Of a stretch of DNA of 6,620 nucleotides, positions 1 through 6,620 are shown piece by piece. A model generated the notes under the pieces. It was not told the DNA's origin and ran no database searches. It saw only the letters and a list, made by a program, of their open reading frames with translations. The DNA comes from Planctomycetaceae bacterium (GTDB taxonomy: Bacteria > Planctomycetota > Planctomycetia > Planctomycetales > Planctomycetaceae). The stretch is taken from contig JAGQQT010000233.1 in NCBI GenBank assembly GCA_020426065.1, positions 1-6,620 of the forward strand, given 5' to 3'. Within the stretch, counting starts at the first letter, position 1; each line of letters begins with the position of its first letter. Position numbers and translations under genes: made by a program.

Positions 1-1259
1 GGACGGATCAGAATGGGATGCCGGGGTGGAGCCGGATCTCGGGCTCCCTCGGCTGACTCGCATTCAATGCTGTAATAATGCGGATAAGTTCCTTCATCAC
101 TGATTAGCAGTTTCCAGTTTCCTTCGAGACGAGTCTGCTCTGCAATTTCCAACGGGAGTTGACCGGAACGGGATGCCGGATCATCCGCTTCATAAAGCTG
201 GATCCAGGCTTTTTCGACCGGGATATTGGTTTGAGCGGTCAACGTGACTTCGGAACCCTCCAGGGCATCAATGGTGCCTTCAGTCTGCCGATAGGAAGGA
301 CGTTCGGTGTAAGCTGGTGGTGTGATCACCAGAGAATTGATGACCGCCACCGGTGCCGGTTTGATTGTCAGTACATATTCGGAAGAGCGGGCATCGCCCG
401 CTTCAATCCAGTAAGTTGTGGTCTGGTCAATTCCCCGGCCATTCTCCCCGGTGATGACTCCCGTGTACTTTCCAAGATCATCCCCGGATTCCGTCAGGGA
501 AACCTGCTCATCAACAATCCGGCGGTCTGCGGTGGCGTATTTCAACCAGACATTGTCTGGCACCTTCCCCTCGACATACACCGAGACTTCGACATGAGCC
601 CCCGTGGTCACGACGGCAGATCCAGGAAGGATGTTGACCAGTCTTGTCTGGGTGGGAGCAGTACTGGCAGTCCACGGAAGCAGCACGCGCAGAATTGAAT
701 CGAGCGAGCTTTTCGGCCCCAGTGAAGCATAGCCAAACAAGACAACCACAACGGCGATCAGAACATAAAGGCGATGCAGCAATGCCTGGCGGTCAATTGC
801 TTCTTCCACATCCAGGTTATTGAGCGTCAGCGCAGCCCGTTTCTCCAGACTTCCTCGAATATACGAGGAGGTCGGTTTGCCGTGATAATCCAGATCCATC
901 AGTGTGAACAGGCTGTTCTGAAAATCCTGCTGGGACGTTTCCAGAGTTTTTGCCGCATACAGGCTGGTCACACTTCTGCGACCACCATCGCGATAGTAAA
1001 CATATCCCGCATAGGCCAGACTCCCCACCAGCGAGAAAAAACCGAGCCAGCGGAGTGGAGAGGAGAGTCCCGCCGAGAATGCCCAATGATCCAGCAGAAT
1101 CCAGAGCAGCATCAGAAAACTGATCGCGCAAACACTGGTAATCAGCAATTGCCACAGGTCTGCCTGCCGGATCAGAGATTGCGTCCGACGTACCTGAAAC
1201 AGAATGTATTCGGCAAAGTCAACGTATTTTGGCTGCTTGACTTCTTCCGCATGTGACAT
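1..1259 (-). CDS. DUF4175-like membrane protein, N-terminal part (runs off left edge)
   Basis: I translated the minus strand by hand: 419 uninterrupted codons from ATG at 1259 to the window edge, with no stop. The start is firm because an in-frame TGA lies at 1265-1263, one codon upstream, and an AGGTGA site precedes the ATG. Three hydrophobic segments fall at about residues 38-58, 67-87 and 162-180. Residues 88-160 between the second and third are polar, probably helical and rich in Arg/Lys, so likely cytoplasmic. After residue 181 the protein is beta-rich and Ig-like, probably outside the cytoplasm. Residues 311-318 read VITPPAYT, a motif I associate with DUF4175-type proteins, following a Y-x-I-x-A-G-D-x-x-S-S stretch typical of the same family. 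This layout matches the DUF4175 proteins that accompany MoxR/VWA genes. The C-terminal half is missing, so its usual coiled-coil or repeat region cannot be judged. Molecular function is unknown. The family call is from memory of motifs and topology, not from a search. Confidence 0.85.
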   Translation of the reverse strand, partial: MSHAEEVKQPKYVDFAEYILFQVRRTQSLIRQADLWQLLITSVCAISFLMLLWILLDHWAFSAGLSSPLRWLGFFSLVGSLAYAGYVYYRDGGRRSVTSLYAAKTLETSQQDFQNSLFTLMDLDYHGKPTSSYIRGSLEKRAALTLNNLDVEEAIDRQALLHRLYVLIAVVVVLFGYASLGPKSSLDSILRVLLPWTASTAPTQTRLVNILPGSAVVTTGAHVEVSVYVEGKVPDNVWLKYATADRRIVDEQVSLTESGDDLGKYTGVITGENGRGIDQTTTYWIEAGDARSSEYVLTIKPAPVAVINSLVITPPAYTERPSYRQTEGTIDALEGSEVTLTAQTNIPVEKAWIQLYEADDPASRSGQLPLEIAEQTRLEGNWKLLISDEGTYPHYYSIECESAEGARDPAPPRHPILIR

Positions 1260-1262
1260 GGT

Positions 1263-1268
1263 TCACCT
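1263..1268 (-). promoter_or_regulatory. Shine-Dalgarno site of the DUF4175-like gene
   Basis: The minus strand reads AGGTGA, followed by three bases and then ATG at 1259. The core AGG sits six bases before the start, which is close but workable. Together with the in-frame TGA at 1265-1263, this fixes the start of the gene. Confidence 0.6.
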
Positions 1269-1403
1269 GAATTCCATGAAATGGACCAGCCAATAAGAGG
1301 CCGGCAATAACTTCTCAACTGTTATTTTATCGGTTCGACGTCGTTCGAGAACAAAACGTTCCCCAGAATCTACTCCACCGCCACTTAATATTACCTATTC
1401 CAT

Positions 1404-1420
1404 TAACCTGAAAGAGGTTA
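1404..1420 (-). repeat. Perfect 6-bp stem-loop just after the VWA gene stop
   Basis: TAACCT (1404-1409) and AGGTTA (1415-1420) are perfect inverted arms around a five-base loop. On the minus strand the hairpin starts 10 bases after the stop codon (1433-1431). No run of T follows it on that strand, and the stem is short and AT-containing, so it is not a convincing intrinsic terminator. It could slow 3'-end decay or attenuate transcription weakly. Confidence 0.35.
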
Positions 1421-1430
1421 CAGCCATTCC

Positions 1431-3722
1431 CTACACCAGTCCACTCTGTTTACGGAGAGTCCACTCAACACTCAGCAGTGCGACAAATAGAAGTAAAATC
1501 GGCCAGCCATCCCACAGATTGACCGACTTGACCGCCTCGTCATCCTGCTCCCAGGGTTTTCGCTCGAGATACTCCCGCAGGAATTGAACCAGATCCTCTG
1601 GAGTGACAATCTGTGAATCGGTTGTCAGCCCCGCTTCATTCACGATCTCCTGAAGCAAGCCCCGATCCACAACCGGATGATCCAGCTCCAGATCCCGATC
1701 ATGCACCAGAAATCTCGACGTAATTGGGAGAGCAACAGCCTGCCCATTTGCCAGAGCGGTGACTTCGATAAAGTAATCACCCGATTCCACCGTCTGGTCA
1801 AACGTGGCAATCTTCCCGATCTCCGTATCAACACCGGTAACAGACTGTTCTTTCCCGGCAGACTGACTGACGATCACCTTAAATTCGCAATCCAGTCGAG
1901 GAGCTCCCTCGTCATCTCGGGCACCGTATTCAATCGTGACCCGACCACCGGGATCGACCGACTTCGGAGTCACAAGCGCCCAGACTGGTTGATCGGTATC
2001 CAGATCCTTGTGAGCCAGCCAGAGCACCGCCTGACGCCAGAAGCGACGATGTACCTCCGAAAACCCAGACTGGGCCCACAGGTATGTCTGATCGAACGCA
2101 AAGCACATCACCCGACCACGACCTGTTTCTGCAGCGATGATGAGCGGGATCTGGGTTTCGGTCTCCGCCAGCACTTCCACGAAATCCGACTTCGGCTGAA
2201 TTCGGGTTGCCCCCTGCAAGGGAGGCAACTGCTCCCAGGCACGCCCATTTCCGAGCGTGCCATCGATGCGGGTCACATAATGCCGATTCCCGGCATCGGT
2301 TGGCAGGAAGCGGATCTCGTCCTGAAGCTGAAACTGTTCGTTGAAAACACCCGCAGGCTGTAAATCACCGGGCCGCATCAGGACAGGAATATACTCCCTC
2401 AGCGCGGAGGAGGCATACCCGCCTGGTCCGTAGGTGTGATAACCACCCAGCATCAACAGGCCCGCTCCCTCCTCGACTCTGCGAGCCAGCAGGCTGAGAT
2501 TGTCTGCCCCAAACTGTTCAGCCGGAACATCTCCAATGACAAACACATCATAACGACCTTTTTCGAACCATTTCGGATCGACAACATTCTGATCTCCAAA
2601 CGAACCCGAACGCATCAACTGAAAGTCGACCTGAACCTTCTCCGAGGAATTCAGCTGACGCACGGATTTGACTTCCGTACGAAAGATATCGAAATAGGCC
2701 ACCCGCAATCCGCCCTGCCGGACGGTGATCAGTGTTTCGCGACGGTTATTGCGCTGCTGAACCTCGCCTTCCACTGCCGAAACCTCCACCCCCAACTTGT
2801 ATTCCCCCACAACATCAGGAGTGAAATACATCTCCACCGTTTCTGATCCGGACGCCAGCCGGGTCTGAATCTGGGCAGTTGTTTTGTCAAATTCCGAATT
2901 TGGGATGGGATTCATCGGGCCAGACTGTCGAGCTTTCAACTGACTGCGATCTTCCAGCAGCAGTTTCACATTCAACGTCTGGTCTGGAGCACCATCCCAG
3001 CGGACATTTACCCGGACAGGTACCCGCTTTTTGACAAACACAATTGGATCGACCTGGATTTCCTCGATGGCGACATCCGAAGCCAAATCTGTCGCTGCAG
3101 TCTGGCCGACGGGTATTCCATAAATCGAGACCCCCAGCTCCGCCAGTTCTCGAGCGGCAATCCGTGGACTCAGATCGCGTGGAGGAACTGATCGCTCTGC
3201 TCCATCACTCAGCAGAAAGACGGCAGTCAACGGAGACTGCACATGACGTTGAGCAGCATCCTGTAAAATACTGCCAATAGCAGTCTGTGCCCCCGGAGTC
3301 TGCTCGCCAAATTCATCGACCGGATGCAGTGTCGAATCAAAATCGAAATAAGAGATTTTGACATCATCCGCCAGCGAAGTCAGTTCTCCCTGGATTGACT
3401 CAATGGCCTGCTGCAGTGACTGCCTTCGTGTGATTCCACCCGGTCCATCGGGGATGGACATACTGCGACTTTGATCTCCCAGAATCCAGATCTCAGCATG
3501 CTCCCCATCTGGAGATATCCACTGCAGTTGTGGTCGTATCATGCTGATACCCAGCAGCAGAACTAAGAGCAGCCGGATCCCCAGCAAAGTCAAACGTCTG
3601 CCGCGAGACAAGCCGGATGTCAATCGGTAGCCGTACCAGACCAGGACAGCCATTCCGACTGTCAGCAACAGGCAGGTCAGCACAGACCAGATCGGATCGA
3701 ACTCAATGCGGAGTTGCAACAT
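1431..3722 (-). CDS. VWA-domain membrane protein with a cysteine-less glutamine-amidotransferase-like domain
   Basis: 763 residues. Two N-terminal membrane helices (about 12-31 and 44-62) flank a basic loop. They are followed by a von Willebrand A domain (about 75-205) with a full metal-site set: DQSRS at 83-87, a candidate Thr at 147 in TAIG, and SDG at 172-174. A beta-rich region (about 215-335) leads into an amidotransferase-like fold (about 338-570), recognisable by YDVFVIGDVP at 391-400 and GLLMLGG at 421-427. A further beta-rich segment (about 580-675) precedes a last membrane helix (738-756) and a short basic tail. The only cysteines are C17, C540 and C612; none is in the elbow around 421-430, so glutaminase activity is unlikely. 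The basic loop and tail place the large middle part outside the cytoplasm. The start directly abuts the upstream stop and has a good Shine-Dalgarno site. Planctomycete relatives are often annotated as VWA or glutamine amidotransferase proteins. Likely role: a metal-dependent protein-binding partner in a MoxR-VWA module (inferred). Confidence 0.93.
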   Translation of the reverse strand: MLQLRIEFDPIWSVLTCLLLTVGMAVLVWYGYRLTSGLSRGRRLTLLGIRLLLVLLLGISMIRPQLQWISPDGEHAEIWILGDQSRSMSIPDGPGGITRRQSLQQAIESIQGELTSLADDVKISYFDFDSTLHPVDEFGEQTPGAQTAIGSILQDAAQRHVQSPLTAVFLLSDGAERSVPPRDLSPRIAARELAELGVSIYGIPVGQTAATDLASDVAIEEIQVDPIVFVKKRVPVRVNVRWDGAPDQTLNVKLLLEDRSQLKARQSGPMNPIPNSEFDKTTAQIQTRLASGSETVEMYFTPDVVGEYKLGVEVSAVEGEVQQRNNRRETLITVRQGGLRVAYFDIFRTEVKSVRQLNSSEKVQVDFQLMRSGSFGDQNVVDPKWFEKGRYDVFVIGDVPAEQFGADNLSLLARRVEEGAGLLMLGGYHTYGPGGYASSALREYIPVLMRPGDLQPAGVFNEQFQLQDEIRFLPTDAGNRHYVTRIDGTLGNGRAWEQLPPLQGATRIQPKSDFVEVLAETETQIPLIIAAETGRGRVMCFAFDQTYLWAQSGFSEVHRRFWRQAVLWLAHKDLDTDQPVWALVTPKSVDPGGRVTIEYGARDDEGAPRLDCEFKVIVSQSAGKEQSVTGVDTEIGKIATFDQTVESGDYFIEVTALANGQAVALPITSRFLVHDRDLELDHPVVDRGLLQEIVNEAGLTTDSQIVTPEDLVQFLREYLERKPWEQDDEAVKSVNLWDGWPILLLFVALLSVEWTLRKQSGLV

Positions 3723-6230
3723 TCAGGCCGCTCCCCGACGTTCGGCCGCGTTCCGTCCGTAAAACACATTGGCAACCAGATGCTCCAGCAGAAACAGGGC
3801 CAGCAAAATGGCAATCAGCAGTGGATAAGCCTCGATACCAATCCGCCCCATCAACACACTGCGTTCCAGTTCTGCCAGTGTCCTGGAGAGCTGCCAGCGC
3901 CCCGCTCCAAACAACTCATCGAGTTCCGTTTCACTTAAACGGGTCATATCCGTTTCGAGCAGCGGAAGCTGAAAACTGAATCCGGGAGGAATCAGTTTCG
4001 ATTCTGCCAGAATCAGCCTGTAATTCCCCACCTTATCCAGCAGAAAATCCTCATCATACTGTTTATTCGAACGGGAATTTTCCATCGCTTCGCGGTCGGG
4101 GATGGAAACGATCAGTTGAGGATGGCGAAACGGAACCTGCAGTGGAAACTGAACCAGCCCCGGTTGTCGCAGCAATGCCTTTTGTGGTGGAGTCTCAGCG
4201 GGAAGATCAATCAGCATCGGCATACCGATCACCCGGTTGACGGACCGATCCTGCAGTCCACTCAGAAACCGGGTCAGATGGTCCCCCCAGGCTGCGTAAA
4301 TCCAGCCCAACCGGGCCAGTTCACTCCAGTTCCTCCGCTCCGAAGCACCCTCAAGATCAACTGCCGTAGACATCATCGCTACATGCCCCCGCCCCCAGCG
4401 TCCGGCAACCAGTGCAGGCACTTGGGTTTCGGGTGAGAAGGTTGCCAGAACCTGGGCACCTTCCGCAGGATCGACCTTCCAGTAACGATGCACCGTGGCA
4501 GAAGCAAACATTCCCAGGGCATCCATTTCATTCAGATATGAGAAGACCGGATGTTCTGGCTGCGAGATCTCAACATGCATCGGACCGGATGCACGGGAGT
4601 GGACCTGCACTTCAGCGGGCAACCAGGTCTGTTCCCGAAAATTGGCCGTATCGATTCGGGTACTCCCCAGCAGTATCCCTACCCCGCCACCGGACTCAAC
4701 ATAGCGTTTCAATGCATCCCAGCCTTGCGGCGTCAACCGGGAAACATTGAGCAGGTAAATGACGGAAGGTCTGTTCTGTTCCGAAACATCCTGCAGTGCA
4801 TGTGCCAGTTCGAGCGGGGAAAGTTGAGAGACCTCATACTGATGTCCCTCCCGCTCCACCAGCCCGTCAGGAGCCAGTGCCTGCTGCCAGACGTAGGATT
4901 CCCCCTCGTCTTCCGCCACAATCCAGACAGGCTGACGTTCATGAACTGAGACTGTGAAGGGAATAAAATTATCACAGGAAAGTGGATCACTGCGAATCAA
5001 TCGCAACTCACCCTGGAACGTTCCGGGATGATCGGGAGTGAAATTCATATCCACGCGAGCCGTTTCCCCAGGCTCCACTGCAATCAGTTTCTGATCCCGC
5101 TTGGTTGGATCGGAACGCTCATCTCCCAGGTACATTTCCACAACGGCGCTGAGTGTTTCACTGGTCTGATTGAAGATCTCCGCCGTGACACGACATAAAA
5201 GGCCCTGTACGGCGTGATCATTGGAAACAGACAGGCTGGCAAAACCGAGATTGGTACCCGGCTCAACCCCTACATCAATCAGGTAAACCTTTAACCACGG
5301 ACAACGCTCCACTTCCCTTTGAATTCGCTCTGCCCCTTCCATTTGCCAGGCGGATCGAAAACGGTCCGTGTAAATGTAGATTTCGCGGATAAACCGATCC
5401 GAGAGTTCATCTCCCCCTTCCGCCAGAAATCGGGCCCGGTCCTCATCCTGCAGCTGGATTGCGGAAAGAATGGTTTCATTGAGCGGGAATGAGAGATCCT
5501 GGGCCCGAAACGTTTCCGCTTTGGACAGCCGGGTTTCGGCAGTCCGGAGATCATTCAGAAAACGGACCGGTCTGCGGACATAATTTTCCCCGATCGCGAT
5601 CTGGGAACCTCGGGGCAATTGGCGGATCTGCTGTAGAGCCAGTTGTCTGGCCTCTTCGGTGCGTGTTTTATTCTCATGCTGATATCCCATACTCGCGCTG
5701 ACATCAAACACCAGCACGGCAGAGACGGGAACATTCAGGTTTCGTGGTCCATCCGGACTGGCAATTTCCGCACGCACGCGACTCTGATATGGCCAGCCCA
5801 CAAACAGGGCCAGCAGCAGGAGAAATCCAACCCCGCTCCCTACCTGTAACAAAGACTGACGCCAGCGCTGCTCATGAACATTTCGGCTTCGCTTCACCCA
5901 GTATTTTCGACCGGCCCAGATTCCCGCTGCCACGAGAAGTATCAACACCACAAAGCTGATCCATTCCCGGTTCGAGAAACCGTAGTTTGCGGCAGGTAAT
6001 GTAGGTCTGGCGATTGCGATCACCAGAAGTGCAATTAACAGCATCCGCAACAACAACAGCAGCAGATGCCTTAACTGCAGTCTTTGAACACTCTGTCGCT
6101 TGATATTCTGCAGCAGACGCAGTGCTGGAAAGTCGAGCTGCTTGGGACGAGCCCGCATCAGCAGATGCAAAACCACCGGAACGGCAGTCAGAGCGAGTCC
6201 TGTTAGTATCGCAGGATGCAGCAGGGACAT
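3723..6230 (-). CDS. BatA-domain VWA membrane protein with an amidotransferase-like domain
   Basis: 835 residues. The N-terminus (about 1-80) is a typical BatA/aerotolerance domain: a membrane helix at 7-25, the HLLMRARPKQLDFPALRLL region, and a second helix at about 56-75. Two further helices (about 91-106 and 127-146) flank a strongly basic loop (108-124). A VWA domain follows (about 165-320), with DVSASM at 176-181 and the later IYTD at 286-289. A beta-rich segment (about 325-430) precedes an amidotransferase-like fold (about 432-650: WIVAEDEG, YVESGGGVGILLGS, and a late GRWGRGHVAMMSTAVD stretch). A C-terminal helix (800-820) ends in a basic tail. The three cysteines (C310, C346, C419) all lie before the amidotransferase-like fold, so it is probably inactive. 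Charge distribution puts residues 148-799 outside the cytoplasm. The start fits the BatA N-terminus, and there is no other in-frame ATG between it and the TGA at 6311-6309. No clear Shine-Dalgarno site precedes it. Bat proteins have been linked to aerotolerance or stress in other phyla; the role here is unknown. Confidence 0.93.
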   Translation of the reverse strand: MSLLHPAILTGLALTAVPVVLHLLMRARPKQLDFPALRLLQNIKRQSVQRLQLRHLLLLLLRMLLIALLVIAIARPTLPAANYGFSNREWISFVVLILLVAAGIWAGRKYWVKRSRNVHEQRWRQSLLQVGSGVGFLLLLALFVGWPYQSRVRAEIASPDGPRNLNVPVSAVLVFDVSASMGYQHENKTRTEEARQLALQQIRQLPRGSQIAIGENYVRRPVRFLNDLRTAETRLSKAETFRAQDLSFPLNETILSAIQLQDEDRARFLAEGGDELSDRFIREIYIYTDRFRSAWQMEGAERIQREVERCPWLKVYLIDVGVEPGTNLGFASLSVSNDHAVQGLLCRVTAEIFNQTSETLSAVVEMYLGDERSDPTKRDQKLIAVEPGETARVDMNFTPDHPGTFQGELRLIRSDPLSCDNFIPFTVSVHERQPVWIVAEDEGESYVWQQALAPDGLVEREGHQYEVSQLSPLELAHALQDVSEQNRPSVIYLLNVSRLTPQGWDALKRYVESGGGVGILLGSTRIDTANFREQTWLPAEVQVHSRASGPMHVEISQPEHPVFSYLNEMDALGMFASATVHRYWKVDPAEGAQVLATFSPETQVPALVAGRWGRGHVAMMSTAVDLEGASERRNWSELARLGWIYAAWGDHLTRFLSGLQDRSVNRVIGMPMLIDLPAETPPQKALLRQPGLVQFPLQVPFRHPQLIVSIPDREAMENSRSNKQYDEDFLLDKVGNYRLILAESKLIPPGFSFQLPLLETDMTRLSETELDELFGAGRWQLSRTLAELERSVLMGRIGIEAYPLLIAILLALFLLEHLVANVFYGRNAAERRGAA
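3731..3736 (-). promoter_or_regulatory. Shine-Dalgarno site of the VWA/amidotransferase-like gene, inside the upstream gene
   Basis: The minus strand reads GGGGAG, eight bases before the ATG at 3722, inside the last codons of the BatA-like gene. It supports the annotated start. With the abutting stop and start codons (TGAATG) it points to translational coupling of the two genes. Confidence 0.65.
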
Positions 6231-6503
6231 GGATGGGATGAGATCCGTCTGAACCAGGAATATGAGTGACTTCTGCTTGATTCTGAACGGAGATCGAACT
6301 CCGCAGGATCACTCCGGTTATGATAGTTATCTCGCTCCGGAAACGGAACAGGTTCAGCAACTCAGTGGGAAAATCCTATCGCCCCACAGGCAGGAAATAT
6401 GCGCAGCCTCTTCAAACCACGCAGTTGATTGGGGGCATTTCTGATACGGCGATACCAAGAGCAGTTACCGTAGTGCTCAGTTTATTGTCAAATGCCAGTC
6501 AAA
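6231..6503. other. Non-coding leader upstream of the BatA-like gene
   Basis: No credible gene is visible on either strand. The short frames here are either shadows or overlap the BatA-like gene heavily in another frame. I see small imperfect repeats, such as GATAC twice at 6443-6455 and GAGCA/TGCTC arms at 6459-6463 and 6474-6478, none compelling. The minus strand carries a perfect TTGACA (6491-6486), but I find no good -10 hexamer at the right distance. The operon promoter is probably in this stretch or further upstream. Confidence 0.5.
6320..6348 (-). promoter_or_regulatory. Weak promoter candidate for the BatA-like gene
   Basis: On the minus strand TTCCGT (6348-6343) is followed by a 17-base spacer and TATCAT (6325-6320). 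The -10 matches the sigma-70 consensus at five of six bases, the -35 at only two. It lies about 90 bases before the start codon. Planctomycete promoters often depart from the consensus, so this is only a pointer. Confidence 0.2.
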
Positions 6504-6508
6504 GTGTG

Positions 6509-6533
6509 CCACTGCTGATGCGCCAAGCAGTGG
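6509..6533. repeat. Perfect 8-bp inverted repeat, first hairpin of the intergenic block
   Basis: CCACTGCT (6509-6516) and AGCAGTGG (6526-6533) are perfect inverted arms around a nine-base loop. No T tract follows on either strand, so it is not a standard intrinsic terminator. The GTGCCACTG...CAGTGG pattern resembles dispersed intergenic palindromes I recall from planctomycete genomes; that resemblance is from memory and unverified. Confidence 0.6.
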
Positions 6534-6537
6534 ATTC

Positions 6538-6556
6538 ACCCTCCCTCCGGGAGGGT
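6538..6556. repeat. GC-rich inverted repeat, second hairpin of the intergenic block
   Basis: ACCCTC (6538-6543) pairs with GAGGGT (6551-6556) around a seven-base loop. A second register, CCCTC (6543-6547) with GAGGG (6551-6555) and a three-base loop, is also possible. The GGAGGG arm recurs at 6581-6586, so the CCCTCC strand could pair instead with that distant copy and enclose the third hairpin. Confidence 0.5.
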
Positions 6557-6579
6557 CGAAGACGAGGCACTCGGCTTCG
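6557..6579. repeat. Nine-pair hairpin with one mismatch, third of the intergenic block
   Basis: CGAAG (6557-6561) pairs with CTTCG (6575-6579), and CGAG (6563-6566) with CTCG (6570-6573), leaving an A/G mismatch (6562 and 6574) and a GCA loop. It sits between the two GGAGGG copies (6550-6555 and 6581-6586), so the block looks like one folded unit rather than chance palindromes. Confidence 0.5.
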
Positions 6580-6620
6580 GGGAGGGCATTTGTTATGAGC
6601 GTTTCTAACGTACTTTCCCT

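Larger units (their letters stand above)
1260..1430. other. 171-base intergenic leader with small inverted repeats
   Basis: This stretch separates the stop of the VWA gene from the start of the DUF4175-like gene. I see no open frame of interest. It is AT-richer than its flanks. Besides the stem-loop at 1404-1420 it holds AATAAC/GTTATT arms (1306-1311 and 1321-1326, loop 9), CCAT/ATGG arms (1274-1277 and 1281-1284, loop 3) and the palindrome CGACGTCG (1336-1343). A weak minus-strand promoter candidate is TTGTTC (1354-1349), a 19-base spacer, and TAAAAT (1329-1324). The spacer is long and the -35 poor, so I would not rely on it. The gap may hold an internal promoter for the third gene, or may simply be a transcribed spacer within the operon. 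Confidence 0.5.

Noticed and set aside
159..1256. Plus-strand frames at 159-698 and 774-1256 and a minus-strand frame at 817-1155
   Set aside because: All overlap the DUF4175-like reading frame, which has membrane helices, a family motif, a ribosome site and no stop over 419 codons. The others show none of this.
1677..2363. A 228-codon open frame on the plus strand, opposite the VWA gene
   Set aside because: It lies wholly antisense to a well-supported gene, its translation has no recognisable domain and an unnatural composition, and similar antisense frames occur all along this GC-moderate operon.
5872..6360. A 162-codon minus-strand frame starting upstream of the BatA-like gene
   Set aside because: It begins with TTG, overlaps the BatA-like N-terminus in another frame for about 360 bases, and its translation becomes a low-complexity shadow of that gene.
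6486..6491. Perfect TTGACA as the -35 box of the operon promoter
   Set aside because: At 16-18 bases downstream I find no hexamer resembling TATAAT, so the match is probably chance.
6538..6586. Hairpin block as an intrinsic terminator
   Set aside because: No run of T follows the stems on either strand, so the defining part of a Rho-independent terminator is missing.
6477..6620. A minus-strand frame open from the right edge to TGA at 6479-6477, as a possible tail of an upstream gene
   Set aside because: Its 47 codons run through the whole hairpin block and the peptide looks like translated palindromes. A true upstream gene end cannot be excluded but is not supported.

Overview
The window reads as a piece of a planctomycete chromosome (Planctomycetota, probably Planctomycetales; Gimesia- or Rubinisphaera-like is my guess). 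The evidence is the gene set, which is a BatA-type VWA protein, a VWA protein with a glutamine-amidotransferase-like fold, and a DUF4175-like membrane protein. Moderate GC content, a missing or weak Shine-Dalgarno site on the first gene, and hairpin-rich intergenic DNA fit this. No rRNA, tRNA, mobile element or CRISPR array is visible.

All supported genes lie on the minus strand, so the order of transcription runs from right to left. From 6620 to 6231 there is a 390-base non-coding stretch: three adjacent hairpins at about 6509-6579, then a plain leader in front of the first gene. Next comes an 835-residue BatA-domain protein (6230-3723). Its stop codon is followed directly by the start codon of a 763-residue VWA/amidotransferase-like protein (3722-1431). 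After 171 non-coding bases with small inverted repeats, a third gene starts at 1259 and runs off the left edge. Its first 419 residues are present and look like DUF4175.

Each of the three proteins can be drawn with its N-terminal helices in the inner membrane and a large domain outside the cytoplasm, and the positive-inside rule agrees in every case. The two VWA proteins share the same order of parts (membrane anchor, VWA, beta-rich segment, amidotransferase-like fold, C-terminal membrane helix) and look like diverged paralogues. Neither has a cysteine in its amidotransferase-like fold, so that domain is probably structural or ligand-binding rather than an enzyme. Together they form the membrane part of a MoxR-VWA (Bat-type) module. 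In known modules a MoxR AAA+ ATPase and a DUF58 protein accompany such genes, but neither is in this window; they may lie upstream beyond 6620 or elsewhere. The cellular role of these planctomycete modules is not established, to my knowledge.

The most unusual points are the paired, apparently catalytically dead amidotransferase-like folds, the two extra membrane helices in the BatA-like protein, and the triple-hairpin intergenic block. I found no clear evidence for a wholly new system.
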